This document shows positions 46,930 through 57,680 of a stretch of DNA of 64,000 nt, one piece after another; positions within the stretch are counted from its first letter, which is position 1; every line of letters begins with the position of its first letter. The DNA lies in the NCBI GenBank assembly GCA_027405735.1, contig JAPEHQ010000013.1, positions 1,240,001 through 1,304,000 of the forward strand. The letters run 5' to 3'. Both the position numbers and the translations under genes were made by a program. Below the pieces are notes generated by a model that had not been told where the DNA came from, did no database searches, and worked only from the letters and a program-made list of their open reading frames with translations. This DNA comes from Mucor racemosus (taxonomy: Eukaryota > Mucoromycota > Mucoromycetes > Mucorales > Mucoraceae).

Positions 46930-47916
46930 TGCAGTGGAATTACATACTAAAAACGCTTGATAAAATAAAACAACCTAAATTCCAAGTGTCGATCATAAGA
47001 TATAATGCCACTTGAAATGTAAACAACAATAACAAACAAACGCTTCAATTGAACACAATAACAAACGCATGCTAAAAATATGAAATACCCTTTTTGAACC
47101 ATACATGTCGTGTAGATGATAGCACCCTTGATCACGGCGCAATCAATTACACAAATGACATATATATCAAAACAGGATTCTATCCAAATAAATAATGATA
47201 ATAAACAAAAATATCAATTTAGTCAATTACTCATCTATATCGAAGTTGCACTATCAATATAAATAAGATTCAAGCATATGTTGCGGGGGTAAAATTGTTG
47301 AGTTATTTTTGAGTAGATTTATGTAAATTGAGCGACTGAAAGTTTTTATTAAAGTTAAGCTAAGATTTGACCTGTTCAATGTTATATTGCAACTGCAAAA
47401 TTGAATTATTATTATTATTATTTTAGAACAGATAAAGAAAAGAAAATTATACATGTGAGATTTGGTTATTTATATTAAAATTATTTGTTATTGTTATACT
47501 ATTTTGTATTGTCTTTGTTTTTCATTTCGCCACACATATAAAAAACTACCCCTTAAAAATCAAGGTTACATAAAATAGATATAACAGAAATAAACAAAAC
47601 AACCATTTCCCAAAAGGTCGATATTGTCACACTTGACATACAATCCCTTATGGTCAATGCTCTACACAATTTACTCCTTAAAATATCAAATCAATAACAA
47701 TGTACTTAAAACTGGAAGATTACTAAATATACATCCATTCAAGTCTGATGGTATCCAAGTTCTCCAAAGCACTATAAATACCCTCATACTTTTCAATTAT
47801 TTTAACTCTTCAGAAATCTTTTGTAATAAAAACTTTAGCTGATTATAATTGTATTTCTACTGCTTTTATTTTTTATATGTTTTTTATTTTAGTAAATAAC
47901 ATCGTAATTTACTGCA
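46930..47916 (+). mobile_element. Solo LTR, family 2, copy A (987 bp incl. inner insertion, TSD ACTGC)
   Basis: Ends are TGCAGTGGAATTAC and TAATTTACTGCA (TG...CA). The exact 5-bp duplication ACTGC lies at 46925-46929 and 47917-47921. An actataaatacc TATA (47771) is followed by an AATAAA (47825), so the promoter points to the right. Copy B at 52072-52800 is nearly identical but lacks an inner 255-bp piece. Small open frames inside (for example 47624-47842) are the same in both copies because the DNA is nearly identical, and are not evidence of a gene. Confidence 0.92.
47280..47534. mobile_element. Small insertion inside LTR family 2 copy A (255 bp, TSD CATAT)
   Basis: It interrupts the LTR at caagCATAT, and CATAT is repeated on the right (47275-47279 and 47535-47539). 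Copy B shows the empty site (caagcatataaagaac). The ends GTTGCGGGGG and TCGCCACA are weakly inverted; an (ATT)n run lies inside. With a T shifted it can also be read as TG...CA ends with a 4-bp CATA duplication. The class is unknown. Confidence 0.75.
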
Positions 47917-48365
47917 ACTGCTATGCTTCACCAGAACCAACTTAAGTAGTTACAAATGGTTCCTTGGCATTTGCATTAAAGTTTCATAAATAAAATTGAC
48001 TGATTCCATCTACAACAGTATCAAACGTATCATCAGCTCACCTTATGATAAATGCCAATAATCTAAAATCAGAAACATCCTATTGTCATTGTTATAAGCT
48101 ATGAAAAGCTTGATTTCTAATGATACAGCAATTAGTAAATAAAAAACAAGATGATACTAATATCACATGGTAAATATTTAACATCTAAGTAAGTTTGATA
48201 AAGTATGCTTTTAAAACCCTTTTTAAAAATCCTGAAGCAAATACAACATCTTGGTCCTGTAATTTCTATCCATCAAAACTGAAATGTCAAAACGGTCTTA
48301 AGAAATAATCTTGCCAAAATATTACACTTTTTATTAACAATACATCCAGAGGATGTATTTATATA

Positions 48366-48514
48366 CCACTATGAACAAAAAATCTCTTAATTCTCTTAAT
48401 TGTGCCACATTAAGCAAAATAAGAAAATTTTCACCGCTTATTTTTTTTAAATTTTGTCTTATTTTCCTTAATGTGGCATAATTAAGAGAATTGAGGGATT
48501 TTTTCTTCATACTG
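48366..48514. mobile_element. Foldback MITE with TA flanks (mariner-like), 149 bp
   Basis: Two arms of about 60 bp are inverted copies of each other (left contains TTAATTGTGCCACATTAAG, right its near complement CTTAATGTGGCATAATTAA). A loop of about 17 bp separates them. The ends read CCACTATGAA and, on the other strand, CAGTATGAAG, each beside a TA dinucleotide (48364-48365, 48515-48516). TA duplication and a CAGT-like start fit Tc1/mariner MITEs. There is no coding capacity. Confidence 0.75.
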
Positions 48515-48520
48515 TACTTT

Positions 48521-48675
48521 TCATTATAACTATTACACAGAATTACTATCTAAGAACATTACACCAATTTACTAAGACGCATGTGAATCAACGTGTACAC
48601 CTGTTGATTTACTATAATACCGAATATTGACTGCGACCTTGATGTGCAACCTAGGATATGATATTGACATAACAA
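48521..48675 (+). repeat. Short dispersed repeat, pairs with 26296-26430
   Basis: Same-order word matches with 26.3-26.43 kb. It lies in the part of repeat A copy 3 that other copies lack, so it arrived as an insertion. Confidence 0.55.
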
Positions 48676-48952
48676 AAACGCTGCGATTTCTACTATAATA
48701 CAATAAATGCACCATCTTTTATCAATCTTAACCTCAATGTATATTGGGTATCAGTTTTTTACCAGTTGTATTTTCTCTGATTCATTAATATTCAGCCATA
48801 TTTAACGATAATGATTTGTAGCATTACCAAAAATAAAAAAAAAAGAATGAATGCTTCAAGAGTTTTCTACATATTAAATTATGCAATTTAGTAGCAATGA
48901 TTGCACTTCACTATGCTTTTTGAGCCTATTAATGGTAATCAAAATAATTAGT

Positions 48953-49074
48953 CATTACGGCCGACCTGTGCTGCACAAGATTATTTTGCTGTGGTACCCA
49001 GCAGGTGGGCTACACACTATAGCCTGAGCTGCTGTGCGCACTGAATATGGCTAAAAAGATAACAAGGTGCACAT
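48953..49074 (+). repeat. End fragment of the CACTACGGCCGA family
   Basis: Reads CATTACGGCCGACCTGTGCT and about 100 bp matching 51249-51360 and, inverted, 16930-17053. It is cut by LTR family 4 copy c at 49075. Confidence 0.75.
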
Positions 49075-49352
49075 TGTCGTATATTTTTAGGATTGATAAA
49101 TAATACTTAAAAAAGGTTACAATTATAAAAGAATGAGTAATTAATCAGTTCTTCAACTGTATAATAAAAACAAGACATCGTTTATTTAGATATAAAAGTG
49201 CGGCCTTTTATATTGATTTGACATTGAGATCCTGATGAGTTGTAATTTAAGGCACTATTAAACCATTAGATCTGTTTGATAGTAATCTATGGATCGAAAT
49301 GGATCAATCATAATTTAACCGTTCTTGCAGAGCTTGTGAATTGGTTTGTTTC

Positions 49353-49814
49353 TGTGGAATATGTACACATTTATCCACTATATTGATCTCCATTTCATCT
49401 GATTCTCAATTAAAGTACAGCTGACATGAATAGACATTTCACTACTAAATGATATATGCTGATTCATACTAATATAAATTTTCTACCAAGCTTCTATCCT
49501 AGCAACTTATAGTTAAAGACCAATCAACCTACTGTGGATTTAATCACACCATTATGATCAAGGACCCATGAATTCTATGAATACACCGATTGGTTACTAT
49601 CAAGATTTATATCTGACAAGGGGTGTTATTGGCTATGTATGGACCTAGGAATGCTTACCTAATCTCTCTGATGAAAACTATATAAAGAGGACATTTATTT
49701 ATTACAAAAGTCCTCAAGTAGAATTTAACTTGATAATAAAACCCTAATGTTATCTAGTCGAATTCCTATTGTTTTTTTATACTTTTTTCCGTGAATAGCT
49801 CTGTCTGTTCCACA
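49353..49814 (+). mobile_element. Solo LTR, family 3 (462 bp, TSD GTTTC)
   Basis: Starts TGTGGAATATG and ends CTGTTCCACA, with TGTGGAA/TTCCACA inverted ends. Exact GTTTC duplications lie at 49348-49352 and 49815-49819. TATA (ctatataaagagg, about 49677) is followed by AATAAA at 49735. The intact target sequence is visible in LTR family 4 copy a (complement of tgaaacaacacaac near 14456). Confidence 0.95.
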
Positions 49815-49927
49815 GTTTCAATACTGCGCTAAATGTTCTTGGATGTTGATTTGATAGCCACTTGATTAATTAACCGCTGGGATGAAATAATATGGTTTCA
49901 TAATTGAGGCCCAAGCGTTCTTGGTAA

Positions 49928-50281
49928 GTATAAAAGACGAGCCGAGCCTAGGACGAGCTTGACCAAAGCTCGCCACAACGAGCCGAGTTTTTGACTTCTT
50001 TTCAAAAAGTTCAAATTTACATAATAATTAGTAAATGATATGACATTATTACTTTAGATAATTGTCAATTGACATTCATACGTTTGCTTTACTTTAGATA
50101 TCTGTCACTGGAAAGGTAAAATAAAGCTCGCATTGAGATTATGAGTTTTAGTCGCTGCATAAAAAAGCTCGTTTGGGGTAAGCGAGCTCTAGTCACGCGC
50201 AAAAAAAAGCTCGTATAACTTTAACGAGCCTTCAGAAAAGCTCGGCTGCATAAAAAAGGCTCGGCTCGTTTAATATCACTA
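49928..50281. mobile_element. GCTCG-rich MITE, MULE-like (354 bp, 11-bp TSD)
   Basis: It is flanked by the exact 11-bp duplication GTTCTTGGTAA (49917-49927 and 50282-50292); the unbroken target is seen in LTR family 4 copy a. Subterminal inverted repeats ACGAGCCGAGCC and GGCTCGGCTCGT lie near the ends. Many further GCTCG/CGAGC motifs are scattered through it, making it more GC-rich than its surroundings. A 9-11 bp duplication is typical of Mutator-like elements; there is no coding capacity. Confidence 0.85.
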
Positions 50282-50439
50282 GTTCTTGGTAATTACTGGA
50301 TTATACTACTTAGTGCGCTAGGAGTTTCTTATGTCCGATATCAAGACTTTACACTTGAAAACATGTCGTAATTAATAGATTGTAAGATGTATTGATACTG
50401 TAGAAGGTGATAACATATGGTACTGGGCGGCTTACAACA

Positions 50440-50693
50440 TAATATATGATTCATATTTTTGCCAATGATCACTCTTCCAAAAAAAGCCGAACAATCGCCG
50501 GAAGCGGCCATCTAATGATATTTCCAAGCTTTGGATTTCTAGAAAAAATTACCGGACAGCCCGGAAGTGGTTGTTTAAATATTTCAAGCAGCTATAAGAT
50601 GCAGGTATCAAAATTTATACAAAAATCAAGATTCGACTGTATGGCTATTAATTATTCAAAGGCTTATTTTAAGTAAAACAAATGCAACCTACA
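50440..50693. other. Unassigned DNA between two LTRs, with an internal direct repeat
   Basis: It holds two related blocks: CGGAAGCGGCCATCTAATG with ATATTTCCAAGC, and CGGAAGTGGTTGTTTAAAT with ATTTCAAGC. A 76-codon + frame (50446-50676) covers them but I recognise no domain. Confidence 0.4.
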
Positions 50694-50698
50694 ACATT

Positions 50699-51141
50699 TG
50701 TTGTATTTGCATATATAAATGTACCTTAAATCGTAGTTTAAATATGACAATAAACTATGCCTTAACATATTTAACATATGTCTCATATAAACACTGTAAA
50801 TGATTACCCTGATAATCACATAAGCTAAGTTCTGATAATCTAGACTTACAATAAAAGATAGAAAGTAAAGAATACTAATAATTAGTGTTGCCAAGAGCAA
50901 CTAAAAACTTTAGACTGATCATCTATATCTGAGTATAATTACATTAGCATAAGTGAGGATTGACACTAAATTTTAGTATGAGAACACTGTTCTAGACAGG
51001 TGTGTAAGCAATCCTTAAATCAAATATAAATAGCAGTAGAAATTCACCCTTCATTTGATTTCCCCATCTCGTTTTTTATATTTAATAAAGATTGACCAAT
51101 TCTCACGTACTTATCTTTCTTTATTACATACATTTACAACA
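50699..51141 (+). mobile_element. Solo LTR, family 1, copy B (443 bp)
   Basis: Same length and ends as copy A (12919-13361), with few substitutions. The flanks are ACATT (50694-50698) and ACGTT (51142-51146), a 5-bp duplication with one later mismatch. Confidence 0.92.
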
Positions 51142-52071
51142 ACGTTATTAGTCTAATAACGGATTTAACTTGAAAAGTATAAAATGAATAGACCAAATCC
51201 TAAAAAAGTCCATAAAATCACAAATTCAAAGGATTTATATATAGAAGCCACTACGGCCGACCTGTGCTGCACAAGATGGTTTTTTTGTGCCCAGATGGGC
51301 TACACACTATAGCCTGATGAGTTGTTGCCCCCACTGAATAGTGGCTAAAAAGATATCAAGATGCACGTGGGCACAATAAAAGAAACTGCACACGAACATA
51401 ATAAAAAGTTTGATGTGTAGAATTATAGATTTTGTCTATATGCATGACATTAATCCCATGTGTGCATAATAGTAGCATTGCCCATAAGCATATTGTTATT
51501 CTTATTTGCGCATAATAATAAAATCTGACCATAAGCATAATGAGCTAATCGTATGGGCACAAATTGGTTTATACATGAGCACCGTGCCGTTCTCAAAATT
51601 CCATTGCATTTTTTACTGGACTAATGGGGTTTTAATCACATTTGCTTTTATTGATGTAGATTATAGATAATACAATTAAATATGTTGTTGATGTAAATCA
51701 ATACATGCAACTGCCGATATATTTACAATTATCATCATTTGTAAATATGTTTATAGCTATAATGTCTGCAGCAACAATGGTTTTTGCTTGAGCATAAACT
51801 TAAATAACACTTAATGCTTAAATTTATATGCAAGCCAAATCTAAGATTATAAATGTTACGATGTTACTTTATCACACATAAAATTTAAACAAATTAACCT
51901 TCGTTAAACTTACTATTTTAGTTTACGATTGTCAGCTGTAAAGATATTTGTTTTCAAATACAGTATATATAGAATCAAAACTATCGTAATTAGGCAAGAC
52001 GTTAGATTGTTCTTTTTTTTTGTGTTTCTATATCATTTGAAATTTTATCACTTTTCTGGAATATTTCGTGG

Positions 52072-52800
52072 TGCAGTAAATGACGATATTATTTACTAAA
52101 TAAAAAAGTATAAAAATAAAAGCAGTAGAAATACAATTATAATCAGCTAAAGTTTTTATTACAAAAGATTTCTGAAGAGTTAAAATAATTGAAAAGTATG
52201 AGGGTATTTATAGTGCTTTGGAGAACTTGGATACCATCAGACTTGAATGGATGTATATTTAGTAATCTTCCAGTTTTAAGTACATTGTTATTGATTTGAT
52301 ATTTTAAGGAGTAAATTGTGTAGAGCATTGACCATAAGGGATTGTATGTCAAGTGTGACAATATCGACCTTTTGGGAAATGGTTGTTTTGTTTATTTCTG
52401 TTATATCTATTTTATGTAACCTTGATTTTTAAGGGGTAGTTCTTTATATGCTTGAATCTTATTTATTTATATTGATAGTGCAACTTCGATATAGATGAGT
52501 AGTTGACTAAATTGATATTTTTGTTTATTATCATTATTTATTTGGATAGAATCCTGTTTTGATATATATGTCATTTGTGTAATTGATTGCGCCGTGATCA
52601 AGGGTGCTATCATCTACACGACATGTATGGTTCAAAAAGGGTATTTCATATTTTTAGCATGCGTTTGTTATTGTGTTCAATTGAAGCGTTTGTTTGTTAT
52701 TGTTGTTTACATTTCAAGTGGCATCATATCTTATGAGCGACACTTGGGATTTAGGTTGTTTTATTTTTATCATGCGTTTTTAGTATGTAATTCCACTGCA
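52072..52800 (-). mobile_element. Solo LTR, family 2, copy B (729 bp, TSD CGTGG)
   Basis: Starts TGCAGTAAATGACG and ends ATTCCACTGCA, with exact CGTGG duplications at 52067-52071 and 52801-52805. TATA and AATAAA are on the minus strand. It differs from copy A mainly by lacking the inner 255-bp insertion; the copies are almost identical, so both insertions look recent. Confidence 0.94.
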
Positions 52801-53049
52801 CGTGGGTTTGTAGCCAGTTCTAGCTTTTCATTGAGTAGATATAAATATCATTGGCTTCGATTTGATCTGGTAATCAAGAAATACTGTATGTCCAAAAATA
52901 CAGTAGTAAATGATGATATTATTTGATCTTATAATGCAGTTAAGTGAAAATATCAGTCTCTAATATAACGACGGCTACCTATATCAAAAACATTAGTCTC
53001 CTATGTTAGCATGCGTATTCGGATAAAAGAAAAGAATACCAGCTTGATA

Positions 53050-54838
53050 GTCTGATATTCCTTATCAAACGGTGGATATATCCTTGAAATATGAAAACAA
53101 AAAGAGAGACACAACACACGTAGAAAAGGATTTTCAAGGCTTTACATTATTTAGTACAATTAAAACCCTGCTAAATTGCACATTTCAGCCAATGTCAAAA
53201 GCAGCATTACAGCGCATGAATCATAAACTAATAAACAACATAGACAATATCTGTTATCATAGAAACATACATTTTTCTACCAGAAAAACCGTCTGTCATG
53301 TCGTACATTCATTAAAAAATTGCAAAAGCGAGTCAGTAGAGCGATGCCGTAATTGAGCATAGCAAGATTCAACGGCTAAATCTTTTAATACTATGGTACA
53401 GTATATCTAAATTTTACATAAAAAGGTGCTTTTTTTAAACTTTTCTTATATTTAACCATGTACGGTCTGAAAATTCAGTTTTTGTAGCGGACATTTTCAG
53501 GATTCATTTTATCCTTACCAACACTCATGATTTTGATCAAAAAACAGAAAAATCAATTTTTGATACCAAAATCAACGTTTAAATATACTACATTGTGAGA
53601 GAAAATTGTAGCCATAGCTAATACACACTTTATAAAAGCTTAATATTAAATGTTAAGTAATGAAAATTTGTACTTTTGCCCGAAAAACGGTTTTTTGATT
53701 AAAGAATTTTCACGTAATATTTTGCAATAAAAATGTTTGTTATTTTTTATTGAACAGATAGAGCGCCAAATCCTGGATATGTGTATATTTTTTGTTTTTA
53801 TAATTAGTAATATAATTAACTCTAAATTTGCAAAACCAGAAAAAAAAAATTAAAAAATGTCAAAATTGATGATCTGGACAAAAATAATTTTCTAAATTAA
53901 TATTCCGCTTATAAACCTTGTAAGTCTTAAAAATAAGAGATTTTATAATACTTTAGAACTTTTTCAAGGATTTACGATGCTGGGCACACTTGATTCAAGC
54001 TTATTATTGCAAATTTTCATGCATGTTCATATTGTGTGGTGGTTTATTTGATGATAATATAGTCTTACTTTATAATTATTGCGCTAGATGTGATTTACAT
54101 TGAGCTTTATTAGTCTTACCTCTCCAATATCATAAACATAAACATGGCCATCATTGGAACCTATTACCGCATTTTTATCCTCTTTATCCCAAGCTAATTT
54201 ATTCAATGCTTTACCAGAACCAACTTAAGAAATGCTTACAAATGGTTTCTCGGTATTTGCATTCAAACTCCATGAATTAAATTGACTGGTTAATCTACAG
54301 TAGTAGTATCAAACGTATCATCAGCCCGCCTTATGATAAATGCCAATCTAAAACCAGAAACATCCCATTGTCATTGTTATAAGCCACAAGAAGCTTGATT
54401 TTTAATAATACAGTAATTAAATAAAAAACAAGATAATGCTAATAGCATATGGTGAGTATTTAGCATCTAAATAAGTTTGATGAAGTACGTTTTTAAACCT
54501 CTTTTAAAAATCCTGAGGCAAATACAACATCTTGGTCCTGTAATTTCTATTCATCAAAATGTTGCAATTTTTACTACACAATGAATGCACTTTTTATCAA
54601 TCTTGACCTCGATGTACATACATTGGGTATCAGTTTTTTACCAGTTGTATTTTCTCTGATTCATTAGTATTCAATCATATTGAACGATGATTTGTAGCAT
54701 TTCCAAAAAAAAAAGAATAAATGCTTCAAGGGTTTTCTGCATGTCAAATTATGCAATTTAGTAGCAATGATTGCACTATTGCACTTAACTATTATGCTTT
54801 TTGAGCCTATTGGTGTTAATCAGAATAATTAGTACTTT
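53050..54838 (-). repeat. Dispersed repeat family A, copy 4
   Basis: Inverted relative to copy 2. It holds the end-proximal block (53050-53340, with a 94-codon + frame at 53072-53356), the core (53340-53970), the dynein fragment and shared DNA up to ttttgagcctattggtg near 54812. The + frame is broken in copy 2, so it is not a supported gene. Confidence 0.8.
54117..54380 (-). pseudogene. Dynein intermediate chain fragment, copy 4
   Basis: The minus strand keeps LNKLAWDKEDKNAVIG and a VYVYDIGEV end in one frame, better preserved than copy 2. The upstream part has lost the VDG and LWNLN residues to substitutions and a TAA (the equivalent of LWNLN now reads from ttcatggagtttgaatgc). Dead. Confidence 0.7.
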
Positions 54839-54923
54839 CATTCAAAAGTAAGCTTCAGTTTATACATTCACATTTGCCCATTCAATAAATGACATGGACT
54901 TTATTATCCGTTATATTAATAAA

Positions 54924-55060
54924 CCAAGACCTAGAAGCTCTTGGGGCTTTCTTTTACCATTAGTTTTTCTAGTGATAAAGCCTATTACTACGTTCTCCAT
55001 GATAAATGTTACTATTCTTTATTATTATTCTTTCTATAAATAAGATTGTATGTATCCATA
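54924..55060 (+). repeat. LTR-tail-like module, copy 4
   Basis: Reads ccaagacctagaagctct ... ctagtgataaagcc, then cgttctccatgataaatg and ctataaataagattg. Closest to the module at 36752. Confidence 0.55.
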
Positions 55061-55519
55061 AGCTCTCATGAACCATATCTCTATCTGTTGTTTAATTTAG
55101 CTGAAATACATTGGACGCCAACATCGTACTTGATGAAACGCCTTATTACTTTATTGCGAGTCGACACAACTAATTCAATGCTAGTTTAGCATCAGCAGTT
55201 GAATCAGATAAATTTGAGATTAGGCAAACCCTTTTAATAATTTTGCATACCGTGAGCTAAGAATGGACCGTTATTATTATAGATACTACGCTAATCAAGG
55301 GTGGTGAGTTGACTCTAATGGACGAACGGGTCGATGTAGCAGTGTAACAAAATATTAAAATCAAATATAATAGCAATTGAATGAGCAAGAGATGATAGAT
55401 AAATCATGTAAATTAGCATAATTGAATTGTTTCAAGCTTTTTGAACTGAATACGCTTTTATTTGCGACCTATAAAAATTGATTTATTAGTAAAATCAATT
55501 CACAAGTAATGATTATGGT
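55061..55519. other. Unassigned DNA inside element 2
   Basis: Minus-strand stretches such as STRNKVIRRFIKYDVG (about 55135-55190) look weakly coding, but no start, domain or second copy is visible. Confidence 0.3.
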
Positions 55520-57680
55520 TTATCTTTGAGAGTTGGTAGTGGTATACAATGCAATATCTTGTTTTCCTCTTCTTCGCTGTTGGTCATTAAATAGAAACAA
55601 TGCTCGTTATTAGAAACTAAATAGATTAACATGAGTTTATTCATTCATTCAAATCAAGCCAATACTATACATACTTTTATAATCACCAGTTTTTCAGCAG
55701 GTAAATATCGATTTTAGACCAAAAAAGCATTGATTATAACGTACAGTAAATGATGGAACAAAATGACGAAGTCGTGGATGCTTTTTTTGTTCGAGAAAAA
55801 TATTATAACGCGCCCTAACATTAACAGTTAATAATTCATTTCCAAATAAACGATGCGAAGAACATGTATTTTTACCTGCTATTTGATTTCAGTTTATAAA
55901 AATTATTGGTCTTCTTTGTTGTAATTTTAAACATAAATAAAAGAGCTGAGGAAAGAGTGGGGAAGAAAAAAAGCAATCCTAATAAATCAGTCAATTTTGT
56001 GTGTTACAAACAGGAATTTACAAAGGCATAAATACTTTTAGTGTTACCAAACAGGTTGTTGTCGTTGTTCCCATTTGGTCTTCGAAGGAAGAACATGGGC
56101 AGAACTCTTTCAAACCCCAAATTTCAAATTAACATATCTCGTCAATAAGGCAATTCTGTTGAATCAGAGAAACTCACATTTGCTTTAAACCATTCAAATT
56201 ACCTTCGTTATTAATTATATTATGATTGATATACTTTAATAAATCGACTAAAAAACCTTGATCTCATTGCCCTGCTGCTTATCTGGGCTGCCTGATTCGC
56301 ATAAATTTTTTTATTCTGCCCATCTGTGCAGATCATTATGCTAATGATGGGTAGCATAGTTCGGCCGTAGTGAATAATAATAGCAGATAACCAACTTGTT
56401 TTTCAAATCTACCGAATGCACAATAACCGATGAAGCTAATATTATCTAAAATATTTTTAGTATCTATTCATACCTCTTATATCCATGTAGGGTAGAGATG
56501 ATGTTGTCGAGCCGAGATAGAGGAGGGCCTGTTTTCTTCGGCTTTTCACCGTTGTGAAAAAGTAGGTTTCAAATAGTTTCAGATGATCTTTAGATGATTT
56601 TCAAATTTTCCACCCAATTTTTAGTCAAATCATGTCAAATTTTCAAAGGCGATATGCATCTTCCCTCTATAGGCTACTAATAACTGTCCGAAAATAAAAG
56701 AGTTAACACAGGCAGATAAGTGCACTGCAGCATTGGCTTAACATTGACCAAGATTTGACCTAAAATTGGTTATAAAAAATTAGGCACATAAATTAAAGTA
56801 CTACTTTTTTAGTATTCACAAGTTAGATCCAACTCCTCTAGGCTACTCTGCCTTTTTTGTTTCAACAAAAAATATTGATTTTTCGTCAAGATCATCAAAG
56901 TAGTAGTTCATATTACAGCTTAACCCTGTGGTAACTGGGTTTCAAAATCGATTTGACAAATCGACCAGAAAATGATCGAAAAAATAAAATTGCTTAATGG
57001 CTCATGAACTGCAAAGTAAGTCGAAGTAGCGAATTAAATGGTTTTTGTACAGTTTTCAATTTTGCATCTATCTAAAAAAAATTTAGACAATTGTTTCACA
57101 TTAAATTTTGCACAAAATGCCATTGAAATTTTAGAGGTTTTTTGAAGATACACATCACTTTTTATAAGCATGTTTCAAAAATAATTAATGTAGATAATGT
57201 GAAACAACATTACCTATATATTGAGTCATTGCTGAACCTTCTAGCTGTATTTTTTGTAGAGAAAACGAGATTTTTGTCATTTTTTTTCAAATTCAGAATT
57301 TTGGATGAGGGTACATAAAGGAAAATTTGAAGCAAGAAACGAAAATGTCTCTTGGTACACATTTTTGAGGACATCTCCACGAAAAATCAACATTTTAAAA
57401 AGAACTAAATTGGGTCCTTTAGAGCTTAACGAGGCCGCCGATAACATAAATGTATTAAAAATGCTGCTAAATTTGACAAATACCTTTAAATCTACTACAA
57501 AAATGTCAAAAAAATGAAAAAAATAAAAGTGTTCAAAATTTTTCCATACTGAAATATGTTATAGAGCGTTTTAAAGCAAGTAAGTTTCATTATTAAAAGC
57601 TGTTAGTATGGCTTGATTTTTGCAGAGATATAAAGGCTCAAAGTTTTTCATTTTAGCAGTGAATACCTGTAAAAATCTGA
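55520..57680 (+). repeat. Dispersed repeat family C, copy B
   Basis: Runs from the VGSGIQCNIL gene-like tail (frame NDYGLSL..., ending TAG near 55592) through the uninterrupted target of LTR family 1 (about 55660), the CGGCCGTAGTG end at 56372, to the SPRKIN coding relic. It is inverted relative to copy A. Several regions correspond to copy A with moderate divergence. Confidence 0.75.
57305..57517 (+). pseudogene. Gene-like relic in repeat C, copy B
   Basis: A 70-codon frame with YTFLRTSPRKINILKRTK and LLNLTNTFKSTTK, the same words as 29522-29816; the ending is shorter. No start of a full gene is visible. Unknown family. Confidence 0.4.

Larger units (their letters stand above)
46860..48067 (-). 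pseudogene. Dynein intermediate chain fragment, copy 3, split by solo LTR
   Basis: The minus strand reads the VYVYDIGE end at 46860-46900. The upstream part (the conserved ACGTTTGATAC and NLW/NTE region equivalent) continues beyond the LTR at 47922-48067. The interruption has exact ACTGC duplications. The reading frame is also broken by several substitutions, so it is dead independently of the LTR. Confidence 0.65.
46155..48952 (-). repeat. Dispersed repeat family A, copy 3 (interrupted by an LTR and other insertions)
   Basis: Begins about 140 bp after the lipase stop, within a family A core (inverted relative to 13.5 kb). Reading along the window: core to about 46740, then the dynein fragment, solo LTR 46930-47916, the rest of the dynein fragment to about 48067, further shared DNA to about 48275, then 48276-48680 which copies 2 and 4 lack, and shared DNA again to 48952. 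A CATTACGGCCGA end follows directly at 48953. Confidence 0.75.
49075..50439 (-). mobile_element. LTR family 4, copy c, carrying two nested insertions
   Basis: In minus orientation it begins TGTTGTAAGCC (50439) and ends ATACGACA (49075). The total is 1365 bp; removing solo LTR 49353-49814 with one 5-bp duplication (467 bp) and the MITE 49928-50281 with one 11-bp duplication (365 bp) leaves 533 bp, in line with copies a (531) and b (535). The outer flanks show no matching 5-bp duplication. Confidence 0.88.
51249..56372. mobile_element. Putative TIR-bounded DNA element 2 (inverted relative to element 1)
   Basis: Starts CACTACGGCCGACCTGTGCT at 51249 and ends AGCATAGTTCGGCCGTAGTG at 56372. Element 1 (12397-17053) has the same two end types in the opposite order. 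Contents from left: end region, solo LTR 52072-52800, repeat A core (about 53340-53970), dynein fragment, LTR-tail module and the VGSGIQ gene-like tail (about 55525-55590). No transposase was found. Confidence 0.5.

Noticed and set aside
47624..47842. 72-codon frame identical at 47624-47842 (+) and 52143-52361 (-)
   Set aside because: Identity follows from the near-identical LTR DNA. The frame covers the LTR promoter region with TATA and AATAAA and has no domain.
46930..47916. Cut-and-paste DNA transposon with TGCAGT inverted ends
   Set aside because: TG...CA ends, 5-bp duplications, and TATA plus AATAAA in LTR-like order fit a solo LTR better; a 5-bp-duplicating DNA transposon remains a weaker alternative.
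52594..52926. 110-codon + frame
   Set aside because: It starts inside LTR family 2 copy B and runs out over the insertion boundary; the matching frame in copy A ends differently.
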